A stretch of DNA of 64,000 bases from Lichenostomus cassidix. Taxonomy: Eukaryota; Chordata; Aves; Passeriformes; Meliphagidae. The notes under the pieces are model-generated. The model saw only the letters and a list, made by a program, of their open reading frames with translations. It did not search any database and was not told the DNA's origin. Made by a program: the position numbers and the translations under genes. This document shows, piece by piece, positions 47,441 through 60,090 of this stretch; position 1 is the stretch's first letter, and each line of letters starts with the position of its first letter. Where the stretch lies: positions 45,717,031 to 45,781,030 of the forward strand of contig CM039211.1 in the NCBI GenBank assembly GCA_008360975.2. Reading direction: 5' to 3'.

Positions 47441-48819
47441 GTAAAAAAAGTGGAAACTTCTGTAAACTTCTAATATGAAGCAAGACAGCCCTTTCAAAAG
47501 CTTACCAGTGGACTGGATAGATACTCTGGGGCTGGTTCAGGTAGACAGCCAAAGATTTCATCCTTTCCAAAGTACCGACTGTTGTAACATTGAAGCATAA
47601 CCAGTTTCATTCTAATTCATCTTGAAAAAGCTACTCATATGTGGACAACAGTTTTGCCCCTGATAAAGACTGAACTTATTAAGAAAAGAACAGTGAAATA
47701 TCATGTAATGAACACAATAACCATTTGGTTATGCTTTTGATGTTTGGTTTTTTTCAGTGTAATCTGGGATTTAATTTTCTAAAACAACAGATGCCTCAGG
47801 GAATGCAGACCTTTTCATTTCAGTGACTGTTTTAATGAGAGACACTTCAACCTTCTTAAAACTATGCAGTTCAGAAAATTATCTACTATATGAGAAACAT
47901 TATATATTGACATTAATATCAGCATATTATTTTTCATTTTTTAAAATTATCTTGCATTTCTTTAATGTCAGTTTTGCAAAGTAGTTCCAAGAATTACACA
48001 AGTGTAAATTAATATCTTAATCCAGTAGTACTTCATTAAATAGTTGCTGCTTTATTTTTCTTTCTCAGAAAAAATATTTTTCAGATAATAATTTAATGAT
48101 TTTTTCTCCTGCTTATATGAACACTGCATCATAATACTATTTTTCCTTGATTTTTTAAAATTGTAATAGACAGCCAATTTGAATTAGATCTTGAAATCTG
48201 ATCAAATTTTCCAGATGTTGTAGCATGAACACTACAGTTTCTCTGTGATCCATGTCATAAATGCAGCTGTCAACATTAAAGCACACCTGCCACCAGTTTG
48301 CTGTCAGCAAATTATTTTTCAGTTTTTTTAGGAAGAGCTCTAAATTGTTAGAACAAAGCTTTGGTCTTATAGTGAACCTTGCAATACACTCCAAATTCAC
48401 AATCCCTCAACCAACATGTTTAAGACAGTTTATGTGGAAATAATCTCGAGTACTAGCAAATTTTACTTCAAAATACTATTGGGGTTGTCTTCCAAATGTT
48501 TTTCAGGAGAACAAATGAAGCTGCTCAAGTCTGCACAGGTCATCTATAGGCTGTTGTGAGTGTACATGGAGAGTGGCTGAGAAAAGAGTAGGGTTTCAAA
48601 CAATTTTTTTTTTCTATTTCAAGCAGTACTGGAAGCAAGAGAAATCCATGGGTCATTATCATTCAAATCAGAATGGGTATGCAACTGGTCATTCAACAAG
48701 CATTCTAAAGAGAAATAGATTTATGTGTGTCAAACTGAAGGTTTCTAGATATTCTTTCACTTTCTGTCTTATATGAGCTATGACTTCTGGTACAAGCTTC
48801 TAATCTGATATCCTCCATA
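47441..48819. other. Unique AT-rich DNA
   Basis: No recognised gene or repeat family. Confidence 0.45.
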
Positions 48820-48962
48820 CTCAGTAGGCCTCTAAACCATTTTTTTTCAAGATTCTGAGATGGAGCTCAGGCATTACACACTTTATATGGGATCACAGGT
48901 TTTAAGACTTGAACTGTGTTATCCCAGATGAATGATTAGATCTTTATCTGCTGTGCCACCTT
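48820..48962 (-). mobile_element. Possible old tRNA-derived SINE
   Basis: On the minus strand, TGGCACAGCAGATAAAG (48958 down to 48942) resembles a tRNA A box. AGTTCAAGTC (48915 down to 48906) resembles a B box. Their spacing of about 44 bases is that of tRNA genes. The remainder (to about 48820) is not tRNA-like, as expected for a SINE body. The family could not be named and divergence is high. Confidence 0.4.
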
Positions 48963-51801
48963 GCTGGAGGCTTTATGGTTTAAAACAAACTACATTTGTC
49001 AGTTATGTAGGATTGTACAATCAACAAGTTCCCTGATGCATTTACATCCTAAAATAAAAAGAATTTTGCAGGTTTCTTTCCCTCACCCCCAACCCTCTCA
49101 GGAACTGTTGTTGTTTATTTGTTTACTTGGGGGTTTTGCGTTATAAATTTTAATAAATAGTTTTTAGAAACAAGGAATAAATTTACGTTTGGTATCCTAT
49201 TTTTAAAACACTATTTACTTGAATGTTGTTATGAGAGGTCATTAGGCTTTAAATAATTTCTAGTCCTGTTTTTTTTGGATGCCTGTAGTTTCACTCGTCA
49301 TAATTTCCCATTCACCCTAACTCACTACAGAGATTTTGAATTATGCGAAATTCTCTGTGCTTGTATATGTATGGAACAGCACACTGAAAAAGGTCATAAC
49401 TCTTGATGAAATAGCTGAGCACCTGATTTGCAGAGAGCTTACTGACTTTACCCTTGAGACACCACCTCTATGCTTTACATATTTGTGAATATCTGCAGCT
49501 CATTCTTTAGAAGTAGTGTTAATAGTTGTAGTACAAACAGTAGAGTACTGTAGATGCAGACAATTTCACTTTGTTACCTTGTAACAGATTATGAAAAAAT
49601 CAATTTCTATCTGAGACTTGTCTTTCACTAAGCAGACTTGTATCTTACTAAATAGAGAAAAGACTCAGTTTTACATCATCTGGCAAATTTTCACTTAACA
49701 CTGAACAACCAACAGAAAAAACAAGAGAGTTTTAGGAAGCTGATCCTGCATTATAAATTTTCATAGAAGTTTACCCCTCCAGGACTATAGAAACTACAAC
49801 GGATGATGAAATGTAGACAGCATCTGCAATGCAATTAATGTACTGGGCCTTTGATGGCTAATATCAAGTGAGAGGGCCCTATGACTCTCTAAAAACAGAT
49901 TCATATCACATTCAGATTAACAACACATTGGAAGGACAAAATATTATGTAGAGCGAAGACCTTCTTCAGCACGGTCTATTTTTTCTACAGTTCAGTGAGA
50001 CCTAGCCCCATTGGCACTTTGACTGGCTAGTGGGAAAACAGCTTAAGGACAGTTTCTAGCACAGAGCAGTTACAGGTACTTTTACAGTAATGTTGTCCTC
50101 ATAACAGTAGAACATAGAATTTAAAAAATATTGTGGACAGGATATATTGGTAAGGTCACAGATAAACTAATATTCTACTGCTCCATCAGCTCTTTATACA
50201 CCTCAATAAAATAATTTTGTGTCAGAATACTTAAGTACTTTTCTTACATATTGCAAATTGTTTCCTCTTCTGAGAATACAGAGGATCTAGAGAATCTGTT
50301 TGAAATTGAAGTCTCCTTTGCCCAACATATTGTGCAGTTTAGGATATTTCTTTTCCTTGTCATCCCCTAAAAAATTAGACATAGACATGACTGACATATA
50401 TAATGGTAATCCAAAAGATTTAAAATAAGTTTCCTTAATTTGTACTTATGCATACGTGTTCATATGCATAAAGATAATATTTATAGTTAACAGATATTTA
50501 ACATCTGAGCCACTTCCAAACACTGATAAAACCCCTCATATTAGTTTTCTAAGAAAACAGAGGAAAAGAAGGAGAAACATTTTGTAGAATCCAGGGGCAA
50601 GGACTATGAAGGTCAATGTGGACATGCGTCCAACATTTCCTTGTTAATATAATCCTAAGGAAAAAACGCTATATTATGCCTGGTGGACAGGACAATAGCT
50701 AAGATAGATTTCCTTCCAGCAAAGAGATTAAAACTGATTTAAGAAATTTGCAACAGCTTATTGTGCTGAGCACAGAATTTGACACTTGCCTGATGAAACT
50801 TTCCTCCAGAAAAAAGATACACAATGAAAATATTATTCGAGGAGTGGCAGTCTCTACTCAACTTTATGTAAATTCTATCTGAAAAGTTGGGGCAAAATAA
50901 CTCATTAATGAAACTTCATTGTATCTTATTGCTAAGAATTATGAATTTACATATTCAAACAGAATATCAAGGAAAGGAAAGTATATTATTTGGATTAGCA
51001 TAGAATATTAGAAACAGAGTTCTAAATAATTCATGAAATCCTAACTGCATAAATTTTACTTCTGTATTTTAAAATTAGATGTAAGTAAGAATGTTTTCAG
51101 AGCAAAAAGTATACAGTATGCCACACATGCCATTATAGCGACCCTGCTGTTTTAACAGCTTGAGAATTTTTTTGTATTAGGCTAGCTATTAAACACAAAT
51201 ATATATATTTGACTAGTCTCTTTTTACTTGCCTTTGGTTTGTAAACATTGTAACCATTATCCTGTTCATTAGGAATAAATGCAACATAACAGTGCATAAC
51301 TATGAACTTCAAAATATTTACATTTTTATGTGCACTTCAGTCACCTGAATCTAAAAACAAAAAAAGTAAAAAAGAAATTAAAAACTGAAACATAATAATA
51401 AAAGAAAGAAACCAAACTTCTAGTCCTAGCTGACATTAATTTTAATTTTATATTTATCCACATGGTTTTGTTGGTATATAGGCCATATGTTTTATTTTCC
51501 ACAGGGCAAAGTCTTGATCAATCACTTAATGGCAGGTTGACTCATGCGATTACATAGTAGACAGTATTTTGATATGTAGCCAACCCACTGAAACAACTTT
51601 CCAAAGAAAAATGTGTTGAAGGGAACCAAGAAAAGTAGAAGCTACTTTTAAAAAGAAAAAAACAAAATAATCACTCTTTGTCTTACTAGTTATTCGAGAG
51701 ATAAATTGCCAGCAAACTTGCTGTCTCTCCAAAGTAAAATGTTAATTCAGAAATTTCTTACATATCCATGTGGATTTTGCTTTAAATGTTCTCTAAAACT
51801 C
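48963..51801. other. Unique AT-rich DNA
   Basis: No gene or element is recognised. Confidence 0.5.
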
Positions 51802-52410
51802 TGTCATGATTTAACTAACCTCAACTGGAAATTAAGTACTATGCAGCTACTTCCTCACTCCCACCACCAGAACCATCCCATGGGGTGAGGAGAATCGGAA
51901 ATAAAATGTAAACCTCCTGGGTTGGGATAAGAATAAATTAATAATTGAAACAAAATCAGAATAATAAACAGCAACATTAATAAAAATATGCAACTCATAA
52001 TTAATAGGACCATAATAACAACAGTAATAACAAAGTAACAAAAAATAATAATAATTATAATAACAATAACAGTAGCAAGTATGATAGGGAGAGGGGGTAA
52101 ACACAAGAGAAAGAAGTGATGCCCAATACTGCTAACTGATGCCCATCCCATCCCTGAGCAGTGATTGTTCCCTCCAAGCCAACTTCCCTCCTTTATGTGC
52201 TGGGCATGATGTTCCAGAGTGAGGAATATCCCTTTGATCAGTTCTGGTCTCCTGTCCTGGTTGTGGTCCTGCTCAGCTTGTTGTGCAGTGCCTCATTTGT
52301 AGAGCATGAGACCCTAAAAAGCCCTTGAATTAGGGTAAGGACTTCATAGCAACGGCCAAAATATCAGTGTACTATCAACATCATTCTCATCCAAGCAATA
52401 CCAGCTTTTT
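51802..52410 (-). mobile_element. Avian ERV LTR (TguLTR5-like), 5'-truncated
   Basis: The left edge TGTCATGATTTAACTAACC is the complement of an avian LTR 3' end (GGTTAAA-C-ATGACA). In order come 'gaggagaatcgg', 'ctcctgggttgggataag', an AAT/AAC-rich low-complexity stretch (51.93-52.08 kb), 'ctgatgcccatcccatccc', 'tgggcatgatgttcc', 'gaatatccctttgatcag' and 'ttatcaacatcattctcatcc' near-matches. All belong to this abundant family. Similarity stops near 52410 before the TGTCCTGG terminus, so the U3 end is lost. The Tyr/Cys-rich minus-strand frames come from the low-complexity part. The family name is from memory and unverified. Confidence 0.8.
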
Positions 52411-52917
52411 ATCCTTTGAAGTATGGTCTCCTTTTGCAAATAGTCTAAAAACCTAATGCTGTAGGTTAGTTTGTTGAGACAACAGCGAAAGCTAAAGAAA
52501 ATACTTAGGAACAGAGACTGATTACTTGTCAGTACAGTCTTTAAAATCTACTGAAATCATTGCTTTTGTTGCTCAAAGCGCCAAATACACTATGATTTGT
52601 ACTAAACCTTTTCCTTTCTACTGTTAATAATTCTAGACACAAGCTTTAAATTAACGCTGAGTAATGGAATTTTTGCCAACATACATTAATCATTCTGCAT
52701 CTTACTTCAGGGGAAAATTCTCATTTTGACAACAAACCTTCCATGAGTTTTGTACAGAAGAGCTTCCAGAAAGTGTATTCTGTGCAATTTCAGTCTGAAA
52801 AGCAAATGTCTGACATTTTGCAGTGTGAAAAACACTCCACTCTGTTTCCTAGCTTTTCAGCTCCTTTCTGACTTGACTGCAACCCAAAAAGGCAAAGACA
52901 CACACCAAACTTTTTTT
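52411..52917. other. Unique DNA
   Basis: No recognised feature apart from the GT-rich element on the minus strand at about 52898-52917, next to the candidate polyadenylation site. Confidence 0.45.
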
Positions 52918-53239
52918 CTAGTTACAAGAAAGTTTTAATTGAAAACAAGCATGCCGGGTTTGAACACAGCTTCAGCAGATTAGCAGTTAAATTAGAAGGG
53001 GCTTTTCGCTTAACTTCCAGCGTTGATATGTCACTGTGCCCTGTCACTCTGAAAAGCGATAGGGCTTTGTTATCAGCACTGAGCACAGACAGCCTCCTGA
53101 TGTTGAAGCAGACTAAAATAGGCTGCCAAGGTGATGAAGGCACCATGCACATGTTGCATCCTTCTGTGAAGGGAGATGTAGATGGGCTCTGTGGACACAA
53201 TGCTCTGCTCCAACTGATCTGCTCCCAGGGCCTGGTTTC
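52918..53239 (-). CDS. Candidate terminal exon of an unidentified minus-strand gene (partial)
   Basis: Read on the minus strand, a tract of T with few interruptions (53252-53286) leads to TTACTTATCAG, a good 3' splice acceptor. The exon then starts at 53239 in a phase-1 frame. About 54 codons follow to a TGA at 53073-53075. Visible peptide includes QALGADQLEQSIVSTEP and IYISLHRRMQHVHGAF, a helix-like composition with C-terminal cysteines. Codons favour G or C at the third position far more than the surroundings. A 3' untranslated part of about 155 bases ends at ATTAAA (52934-52939), followed by a GT-rich stretch. I do not recognise the protein. A second minus-strand frame is also open across the region, so the coding frame is inferred. 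A noncoding-RNA exon or a decayed pseudogene exon are the alternatives. Upstream exons would lie at higher coordinates, and none was found in the window. Confidence 0.48.
52934..52939 (-). terminator. Candidate polyadenylation signal ATTAAA with GT-rich downstream element
   Basis: ATTAAA lies on the minus strand about 135 bases after the candidate stop codon. GTTTGGTGTGTGTCTTTG follows within about 40 bases. This is the usual order for a vertebrate cleavage and polyadenylation site. Confidence 0.5.
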
Positions 53240-53251
53240 CTGATAAGTAAC

Positions 53252-53254
53252 AAA

Positions 53255-53277
<23 letters not shown>
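53252..53277. repeat. A26 homopolymer (polypyrimidine tract on the minus strand)
   Basis: Twenty-six uninterrupted A on the plus strand. On the minus strand it forms the pyrimidine tract just upstream of the candidate splice acceptor. Confidence 0.95.
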
Positions 53278-53287
<10 letters not shown>

Positions 53288-53288
<1 letters not shown>

Positions 53289-54460
53289 TGAACTGATGGC
53301 AAAAATGTTCATCCTAGCTCAGTTCAAAGAGCATAAAGGAATTCAGAGACTAGAGTAGCATTCTCACTAATAAATGACTCCTTGTATATTTGTTTATCAT
53401 CCTTTTTCACAGGAAAAATCTTTGTAGGATTAATTGTTAGGAGTTCCTTATGGGTAGAAGTTTCAAGATTTAAGTGATGTTCATATCTTAGCCTAAGGTT
53501 TTAGATTAGAAAATGGTTGTGTGAATGTTATTTTCAGCTTCCATGATTAAGAATTCGTGTAATTAATATCAGACACCCATTAGATACTTCCAGCCTGCAC
53601 TGCTTTGGTGGAACATTTATTTGGTTACTTTTTTCCTTTTGTTGTCTCCTGCCACAAATGTCTTCTTGGGCCTGCCATGGCAATCTACATATCACCCATT
53701 TTATAAATTATTCTGTCTAATCTTTTCAGACAACTGTCCTAATTTTTGCAACAAAATTTTCATGTGTTCTCTTCCTGGCATGATGTAGCAAAGGATCTTA
53801 GTATGTCATTTTCTGCCTTCCTTGTCAACCAAAACTGAGGAATACAGGAAGCAAGTATTTTATATCTGCACAGCAATGTTATGAAAGGCCTGGGATCCCC
53901 CTCCCTGGATATGTACCTAGCTGTGCCCCTTTGCAAAACAGAAGGTTTGCATTCTAGTCTCATGTGCTTCAAATCTCTTCATATTTGGAACAGACGAGTC
54001 AGAGCAGATCTGATTTTTTCTTTTTAAAATTTTCTCCTTTGGATTTACAGACATTTTTAAAGTAAAGTAAACTAAAATTCAAAAGCAGGTTTATGTGACC
54101 AAAACTTTTACTTTAAGCTGTTGAATTTTTCTCATAAGATTTGCTGCTGCAACAAGTGTTAATTGAAAAGCCAAGTAATCCAGTAAATCTGAGATTAAAA
54201 TGGGGAATATGAATAAATTTATCCTAGACAGGATAAATACAGTTATTAGTAACTTGTAACATGTGTGTTACTTCACAAAGCACCGCTGTTGATTTCTCAT
54301 TCCTTGATGAATTCTTTGCTATTGGGTAGTCTATGATGCAAAACCAGCAGTAGATGTGAAGTATATCCAGTCATGGGGTCTCTTCCAAGAAGAAAGATAT
54401 CCATAAAATACCCTGGCACTGGAAGATCTCCACTTGAAGTTTGTAACACAGTGAATGGAG
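53288..54460. other. Unique AT-rich DNA (possible intron of the 53-kb candidate)
   Basis: No convincing minus-strand exon was found here. The 70-codon minus frame at 53760-53972 lacks supporting splice signals. Confidence 0.4.
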
Positions 54461-54692
54461 TCATAAAATTACAGAATATAGTGTGTTGTAAGGACCCATC
54501 AGGATCATCAGAGTGCCATCTCCTGGCCCTGCACAGCACCATCCCAAAGAGTCACACCATGTGACTCAGAGCATTGTCCAAACACTTCTTGAGCTCTGTC
54601 AGGCTGGTTGGTGCTGGAATCACTTCCCTGGGAAGCCTGTCCCAGTGCCCAACACCCTCTGAGTGAAAAACTTAGACCTCCCCTGACTCAGC
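54461..54692 (-). mobile_element. CR1 LINE 3' fragment
   Basis: The plus strand starts 'tcataaaattacagaatat' (complement of the tail). It continues 'aaggacccatcaggatcatc', 'tcctggccctgcacag', 'agagcattgtccaaacactt', 'cttccctgggaagcctgtcc' and 'agacctcccctgactcagc'. This is a CR1 subfamily common in songbirds, in its usual antisense order. Confidence 0.88.
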
Positions 54693-56104
54693 TTTTGGAT
54701 AAACTTTACATTAATAAAGTCAGAGGCTTGGAGTGTTTTATACTTCACATGGTTTTTTTTCTGTGTGAAGCTAAAATACATAAATTTATTACTTTATTTA
54801 TTATGGTATGTCTTTATATTTTTCTTTTTACTTTGAAGCTGTTATGTTATTGAAAAGTACACTCTCTTACAAAATTTTGGTATTCTGGCTAGAGAAAATA
54901 GTACTACTCTTCTTTACAGATAGGTGCTTTTCTTTTTGTTTGCTGAATGGCTTTGCATTTTTATTTTTTTGTAAACTGTTTTAGCAAAAACATCAAACAG
55001 AACCAAGTAGCTGTGCTGAATTTTTAAAGAAATTATAAGATCTCCTTATATTTATTTGCAAACTCTTAAATTACACTGATTGCAGATAGAAATAATCACC
55101 TTTTAACTATAGTTTTTCAAGCTTAAGTATTTGAAATTTAAACTTATATTTAAAATTAGTTTCATGCACAAAGAAACTTTCTAGTTTCATTCTTAGATCT
55201 GGCTAGAAAACTGTTTCAGGAAAGCAGCATCCCAACTAGAATAACAGTTTTAAAAATTTCTTAGCTGTTTTTAAGAGCCTAACCTAGACAAAACCGAGAG
55301 ATAGAAAATGATTGACTGTCATTGTGTGGGCATGATTTCATTTAGAGTCTTTACTAAGGTGATTTCAGTATTTTTTATAGAGATGGAAAATTTAGAAGAA
55401 AAACACACATATTTTCTTTCTCTTTTTGTCCCTTTTTGCTAAATATATTTCATCATTCCACCTCAATTCTCTTCAAGTAGATCCACAAAGCTTGCAACAG
55501 TTCCTATTGTCAATGAATACACTAAGATAATGTCATTAACACTGCAAAGGATTTGCACATATATATGAACTAAATGAGATTGAGTTGGGCATGACAAATT
55601 GCATTGAATTAATTCTTGTTTAAAAAAGGTGTTTTTTCTATCTGAAGGTCATTGCATGCGCTGTCAGTCAATCAGAACGCACAAAGCAGATATTGGATCA
55701 AAGAGGAGGATGTAATACTGCAATTCTACAATTCACTGAGAAACAGAATCAAGCACTGTGGGAAGAGTAGCAGGAAATATACATTTGCAGTGGAACAGAA
55801 GCAATTGAATCCTTGTTTGTTTGCATTCCTACTAATTGAAAAGCAGACTATAAAAGAACCCAGAGGCTATAATTGGAAAGTATTTGATAGCTTGAAGCTG
55901 GTGGAAGATGAAATACACAAATAAGAACAATAGCTTGTTTTCATTTGTGGTAGAGGATTGTGGAGGTTTTGTCCCTAAATTTTCTTTAAATTCTGAATGC
56001 CTTTTATCTATATTCAGAGTATGTGAGGCTGTTTGGCACTTCTGGATATTGTCTATTTCATCTTCCTACTCAGAATAGGGATAGTTAAACCAAATTGCTC
56101 AGGG
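54693..56104. other. Unique AT-rich DNA with one unassigned open frame
   Basis: A 90-codon plus-strand frame at 55652-55924 (basic and Gln-rich) follows a short T-rich stretch ending 'ctgaag'. No domain is recognisable, and it is not preceded by a clear branch point or start context. I treat it as probably non-coding. Confidence 0.35.
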
Positions 56105-56440
56105 TGTGTTCTGGACAAGTTTTAATACCTCCAAGGATCGAGGCTACACAACCTCCCTGGGCAACCTCTTCAAGTTGTTGACCACCTTCACAAGAAAAAT
56201 ATCTTTCTTATGTTCAGATGGGACTTCAGAATTTTCAGGTTTTGCCAATTGCCTCAGTGTCTCAGCAGTTCTAGAAAGTGCTTAATAAAGCATCATTATC
56301 GCATCCCTTAATATGATTTCTGTACTCTTGTGATGCAACCCAAGACACAGTTTCCCATCATGTCTGAAAGAGTGCACTGTGGATTCAGGTTCAGCTTATT
56401 ATCCATCAGGACACCTAGGATTTTTATCAGCAGATTATAA
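56105..56440 (-). mobile_element. Decayed CR1 LINE 3' fragment
   Basis: Antisense CR1 blocks are recognisable: 'acaacctccctgggcaacc', 'accaccttcacaag', 'cttatgttcagatgggac', 'gccaattgcctc', then weaker matches to about 'ttatccatcaggacacctag'. Divergence is high. Confidence 0.72.
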
Positions 56441-58805
56441 AAGTCTTTAATGCTACATGTAACATAAACTTTTACATTTCTTTCCAGAAGAGCAAGACTC
56501 TAGGATTAATGACGCAAGGATTACACTGCAGGTATCATTGCTAGAACAAAAAAAAACAAACCAAAAACCTACTTCCAAGGTGTGAGATAGTGTCAATAAG
56601 CTTCATTTGAATTTGCATTTTCCCTACTTACACATTCTGCTTAGCTCACATGGAAGCTGGTATTTTACTCTTGTACCTCATCCATTCTGCTTCTTTATTT
56701 TTCTGGTGTTGAATGATGCACTTAGAAAAAGGATGCATCTAGGAATATAAGTTTCCAGGACTTTACATTCCCTGTTCATAGCGCTAATAAGAATTGAAGT
56801 AGCAATGAATATCAAACCAATTTTTCTAGTAACTTAATGTGAGTGACCCACCCCAGTGATTTTAACATTCTGGAAATCCAAAAAGCTGTGCACATTTAAA
56901 AACAATAACCATTTATGTCTACAGAAAAATTAAAATAGTGGATATATTTCATTACAAATTTTTGGGGCTCAATTTTTGCTTACATGATCATATGCAAATA
57001 TATGTAATTGTAGATGTTTGGAATGCGCTGAAAGTTTTGACTATTTCTCTCAGAACATAACTCTGTTTAAGACAATATCCATAAATGGATCCTAGAATAT
57101 CGTTCATACTTTCTGAACATATATGCAATATTATTTGCACAGGGTTTACAATTTACATTATCAGGGACCAAACAAACAACTGAATAAAATCTGTCAAGTT
57201 GTAGTGTTGCATTTAATACGAATACACATCCAACCCTCTCCGCAATAAATGAGTTGTAATTTCATGCCATGAAATTTCTCAATACAGACGATTGATGATT
57301 CAGATTTCCATTTTTAAAAGAGACAACTAGAATACATTCAGATCTACAGTAACTTATCATTTCATATGACAAAGCCTATGTTAACAACCTTAAAAAACAT
57401 ATTTCTAAGGGAAATATAGAAATTCTAAAAAGTATGTAGTAGAGTTAGTATAAAAAGCATAACACTGCTAAAGTGGCAGTTGTATTCAAACATCTGTACA
57501 TTATTATATTGCTCCATGTGTTTTTCAAAACTCCAGGGTTTTTTTTTTTTTAATTCACCATGTTTTGGGACTAATTACTTGTAGAAGCCGCTCATTTGAA
57601 TTATTAGGCAAGTACCCCTAAAATTTCCATTTGATTCTTTTCAAAAAGCATGCAGTACAGTTAAAATAGTGCCTTGAACAATCAAATTCATTAAGTAACA
57701 CTATTATGCATTGATCCTTTTTATATTTAAGAAAATAATTGTATAGAAGATCACTTGTAGATGTTTTTCTTTTACTGTAAATTGAAAGGGATGTAATGAG
57801 AGTATAGGAAAGATACAGAATTTTTATGCCTAATTTATTTTTATTTTTGCATTAGTATGACTGGATATTTTTTCTTATTTACATCAATTAAATTACCCTA
57901 GAAAGCATTTATTGCAGTAAGCTTCACTTGAAATTTCCTGTTAAAATTCCTGTATACTTCTACAGCACCAACATAACCAGGAATCCTATTTTGAGTTAAT
58001 TATTAGGGTATTAGAGAAGGAAAAAATCAGTAAACCCTAAACTTTCCATTCTGAAAACAGAGCATAATATTATCTTGACTTTAGTGACAAGCCAGTTCTG
58101 ATTACCTAAAAGCAAATGTATTAGAAACTGTACCTAGTAGAGTAAACCTGTAATACTCCTTGTGCATGTAAGCGGCTTTGTTAAAGGATTAAAGCATTTC
58201 TGAAATTAAAAAAAAAAACCACTTTAATATTGATGCTAGCATGTTAAGAAAAACTCAGGCTGCTTCAGTGTAATTTTTCTCTTGGTTGTAATTTTTTACG
58301 CTTTTGTTTTGCTGTATGAATTTAATTAGTAAAAAGTATGTTGGTCTATAGAATTAGGTTATAGGTTTGTTTGGGTTTTTTTGTTTTGTTGTTGTTGTTT
58401 TGTAAATACATCTTATTCCCTATGTAAGAAGCCCATAAACCGTTAAGAGTTAAGCAATTGTCTCTAGTAAAAATAAAATACTAATTAATTTTTAATTTTA
58501 AAAAACAATGTAAAACGCATTATATGTTTATTGTATTCATGGTTGTTCTGCAAGCTTTCCACAAACTTTCCAACAAAAGCAAAACCAAAGTTGTATTCTT
58601 TACACAAGACCCCAACACACCTTAAGTGATGGAAGCCCTCTGTCAGTAAAAATTTAAAAAGTGTCTACAGCAAAATGAAGTACTAAAATTATTCCATGTG
58701 TCCCTCTGATTAATAAAATTAGTCAGATTTGATGGGCAGCTGACACTTCAAAACTATCCCAGTTCTGAGATATGTTTTTTCTTATGGAAGATGTATTGAT
58801 GCGGT
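56441..58805. other. Unique AT-rich DNA
   Basis: No gene or element is recognised. Confidence 0.5.
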
Positions 58806-59440
58806 CCAGATAATGTGCACCACCCACCCACTGTCACTTCCCATTCTCAGTAGGGTAAGGAAAAAAAACTGAGGTGGAAAAACTCATGGGTTGGAACAAG
58901 CAGAGGGAGACCACTCACCAATTACCTTCAAGGGCAGCACAGACTAAAAATTTGGGGAAAATTAATGTAATCTACAGTAAATTAAAAAAACAACAACAAA
59001 GCTAAAAACACCTTCCCCCTCAATCCTTTCTTCTTCCCTGGCTCAGCTTAATTTCTGAGTCCTCTACCTAATGACTCCTGAGTGAGGCATGGGGAACAGA
59101 TATTGCAGTTTGTTCATAACAATTCCTCTATCCTCCTCCTTCCTCCTCACTCTTTTCCCTGCTCTGGGAATGGTCCCTCACACACCAGGATACCTGCTCA
59201 TGTGTCGACTCTTCCCCATAACCCTTTGCTTCCAGCTCCTGGGCACCTGCACCCAACACAATGTACAAAGGTTTTGTGTTTACTGACATGCAGTGTGGGA
59301 AAATTGATGCAGAAACTTGATTCCTCTGTCTCTTCCTTACTGGGGAGCATCGGCAGCAGGATAGTTACAGCACTGCTGCAGTGCCAAACCAGAAGGGCAT
59401 TCACTGTGAACAGCCCCTGGTAAGGGCTGACCCACTTGTC
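58806..59440 (-). mobile_element. Degraded avian ERV LTR fragment (related in type to 13186-14051)
   Basis: The sequence shows the same order as the long avian LTR family seen at 13186: 'cactgtcacttcccattctc', 'aaactcatgggttgg', 'gagaccactcaccaattacc', 'acaccttccccctc', 'cttcttccctggctcagc' and a later C/T-rich part. Both termini are missing or unclear, and the right half (after about 59150) matches only weakly. The 113-codon plus-strand frame inside it is an artefact. Confidence 0.65.
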
Positions 59441-59666
59441 TGGAAAGACTCTCCTTCACATGCTAATGATGACTTACATATATTCTAAGAAGTATTATTC
59501 AGGGCATGTGTGTGTCACAAAATAGCTCTTGCATAAAGAGATTATGCAGTGTTAGTGAAGAGCATTGCCATTGTAGGCCAGATTTTACTCACTGAAGAAA
59601 AGAGACATAAGTGTCATATATCATACTTATGTCCTAAGTATTTATTACCCCGTGACTAGTCATAAG
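59441..59666. other. Unclassified AT-rich DNA
   Basis: No recognised feature. Confidence 0.45.
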
Positions 59667-59734
59667 TATTTATAACCTCATGGTTACCTATTATATACTT
59701 TATTTATAACCTCATGGTTACCTATTATATACTT
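59667..59734 (+). repeat. Perfect 34-bp tandem duplication
   Basis: Copy 1 (59667-59700) and copy 2 (59701-59734) are identical across 34 bases, beginning TATTTATAACCTCATGG. A weaker partial match begins upstream near 59635 ('tatttattacccc'). Confidence 0.97.
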
Positions 59735-60090
59735 CTCTCCCATATTTCCTTAACGTGTAATCTGTCAATTCCACACAGCAAAATCTCTCTTCTGGTGCTG
59801 CTGTCAATGGAACATGCTTTGGGATATCTGGAGAAAACTGTTTCCTTTTGCATGATTATTCCTTTGTGAATGACTGGAATTGCAAACAATTTCTTTAATA
59901 GTTTATTTGGGGGATGGTTCTTGGCAGAGGTCAGAATCAAAATTCTGATGAAGTGAGAAAAAGTCGTGAATTGTTATCATTTATTGCCATTTTCCCACTC
60001 ATTTAAGGTTAACTAAGGTAAAATAAAGTTAAAAGAGAGCTAAAACTCCCCATTAGGTTCCATTATCTATTTTGACATCCAATATATGTA
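59735..60090. other. Unclassified AT-rich DNA
   Basis: No recognised feature. Confidence 0.45.

Noticed and set aside
51847..52151. Tyr- or Ile-rich minus-strand frames resembling membrane proteins
   Set aside because: They come from the AAT/AAC low-complexity part of an LTR.
55652..55924. 90-codon plus-strand frame as an exon
   Set aside because: There is no recognisable domain, weak splice context and no supporting neighbour. A frame of this length is plausible by chance.
9351..59440. Complete provirus with gag, pol and env
   Set aside because: LTRs occur only as solo or truncated copies. No adjoining retroviral coding segments or paired same-orientation LTRs of one family were found.
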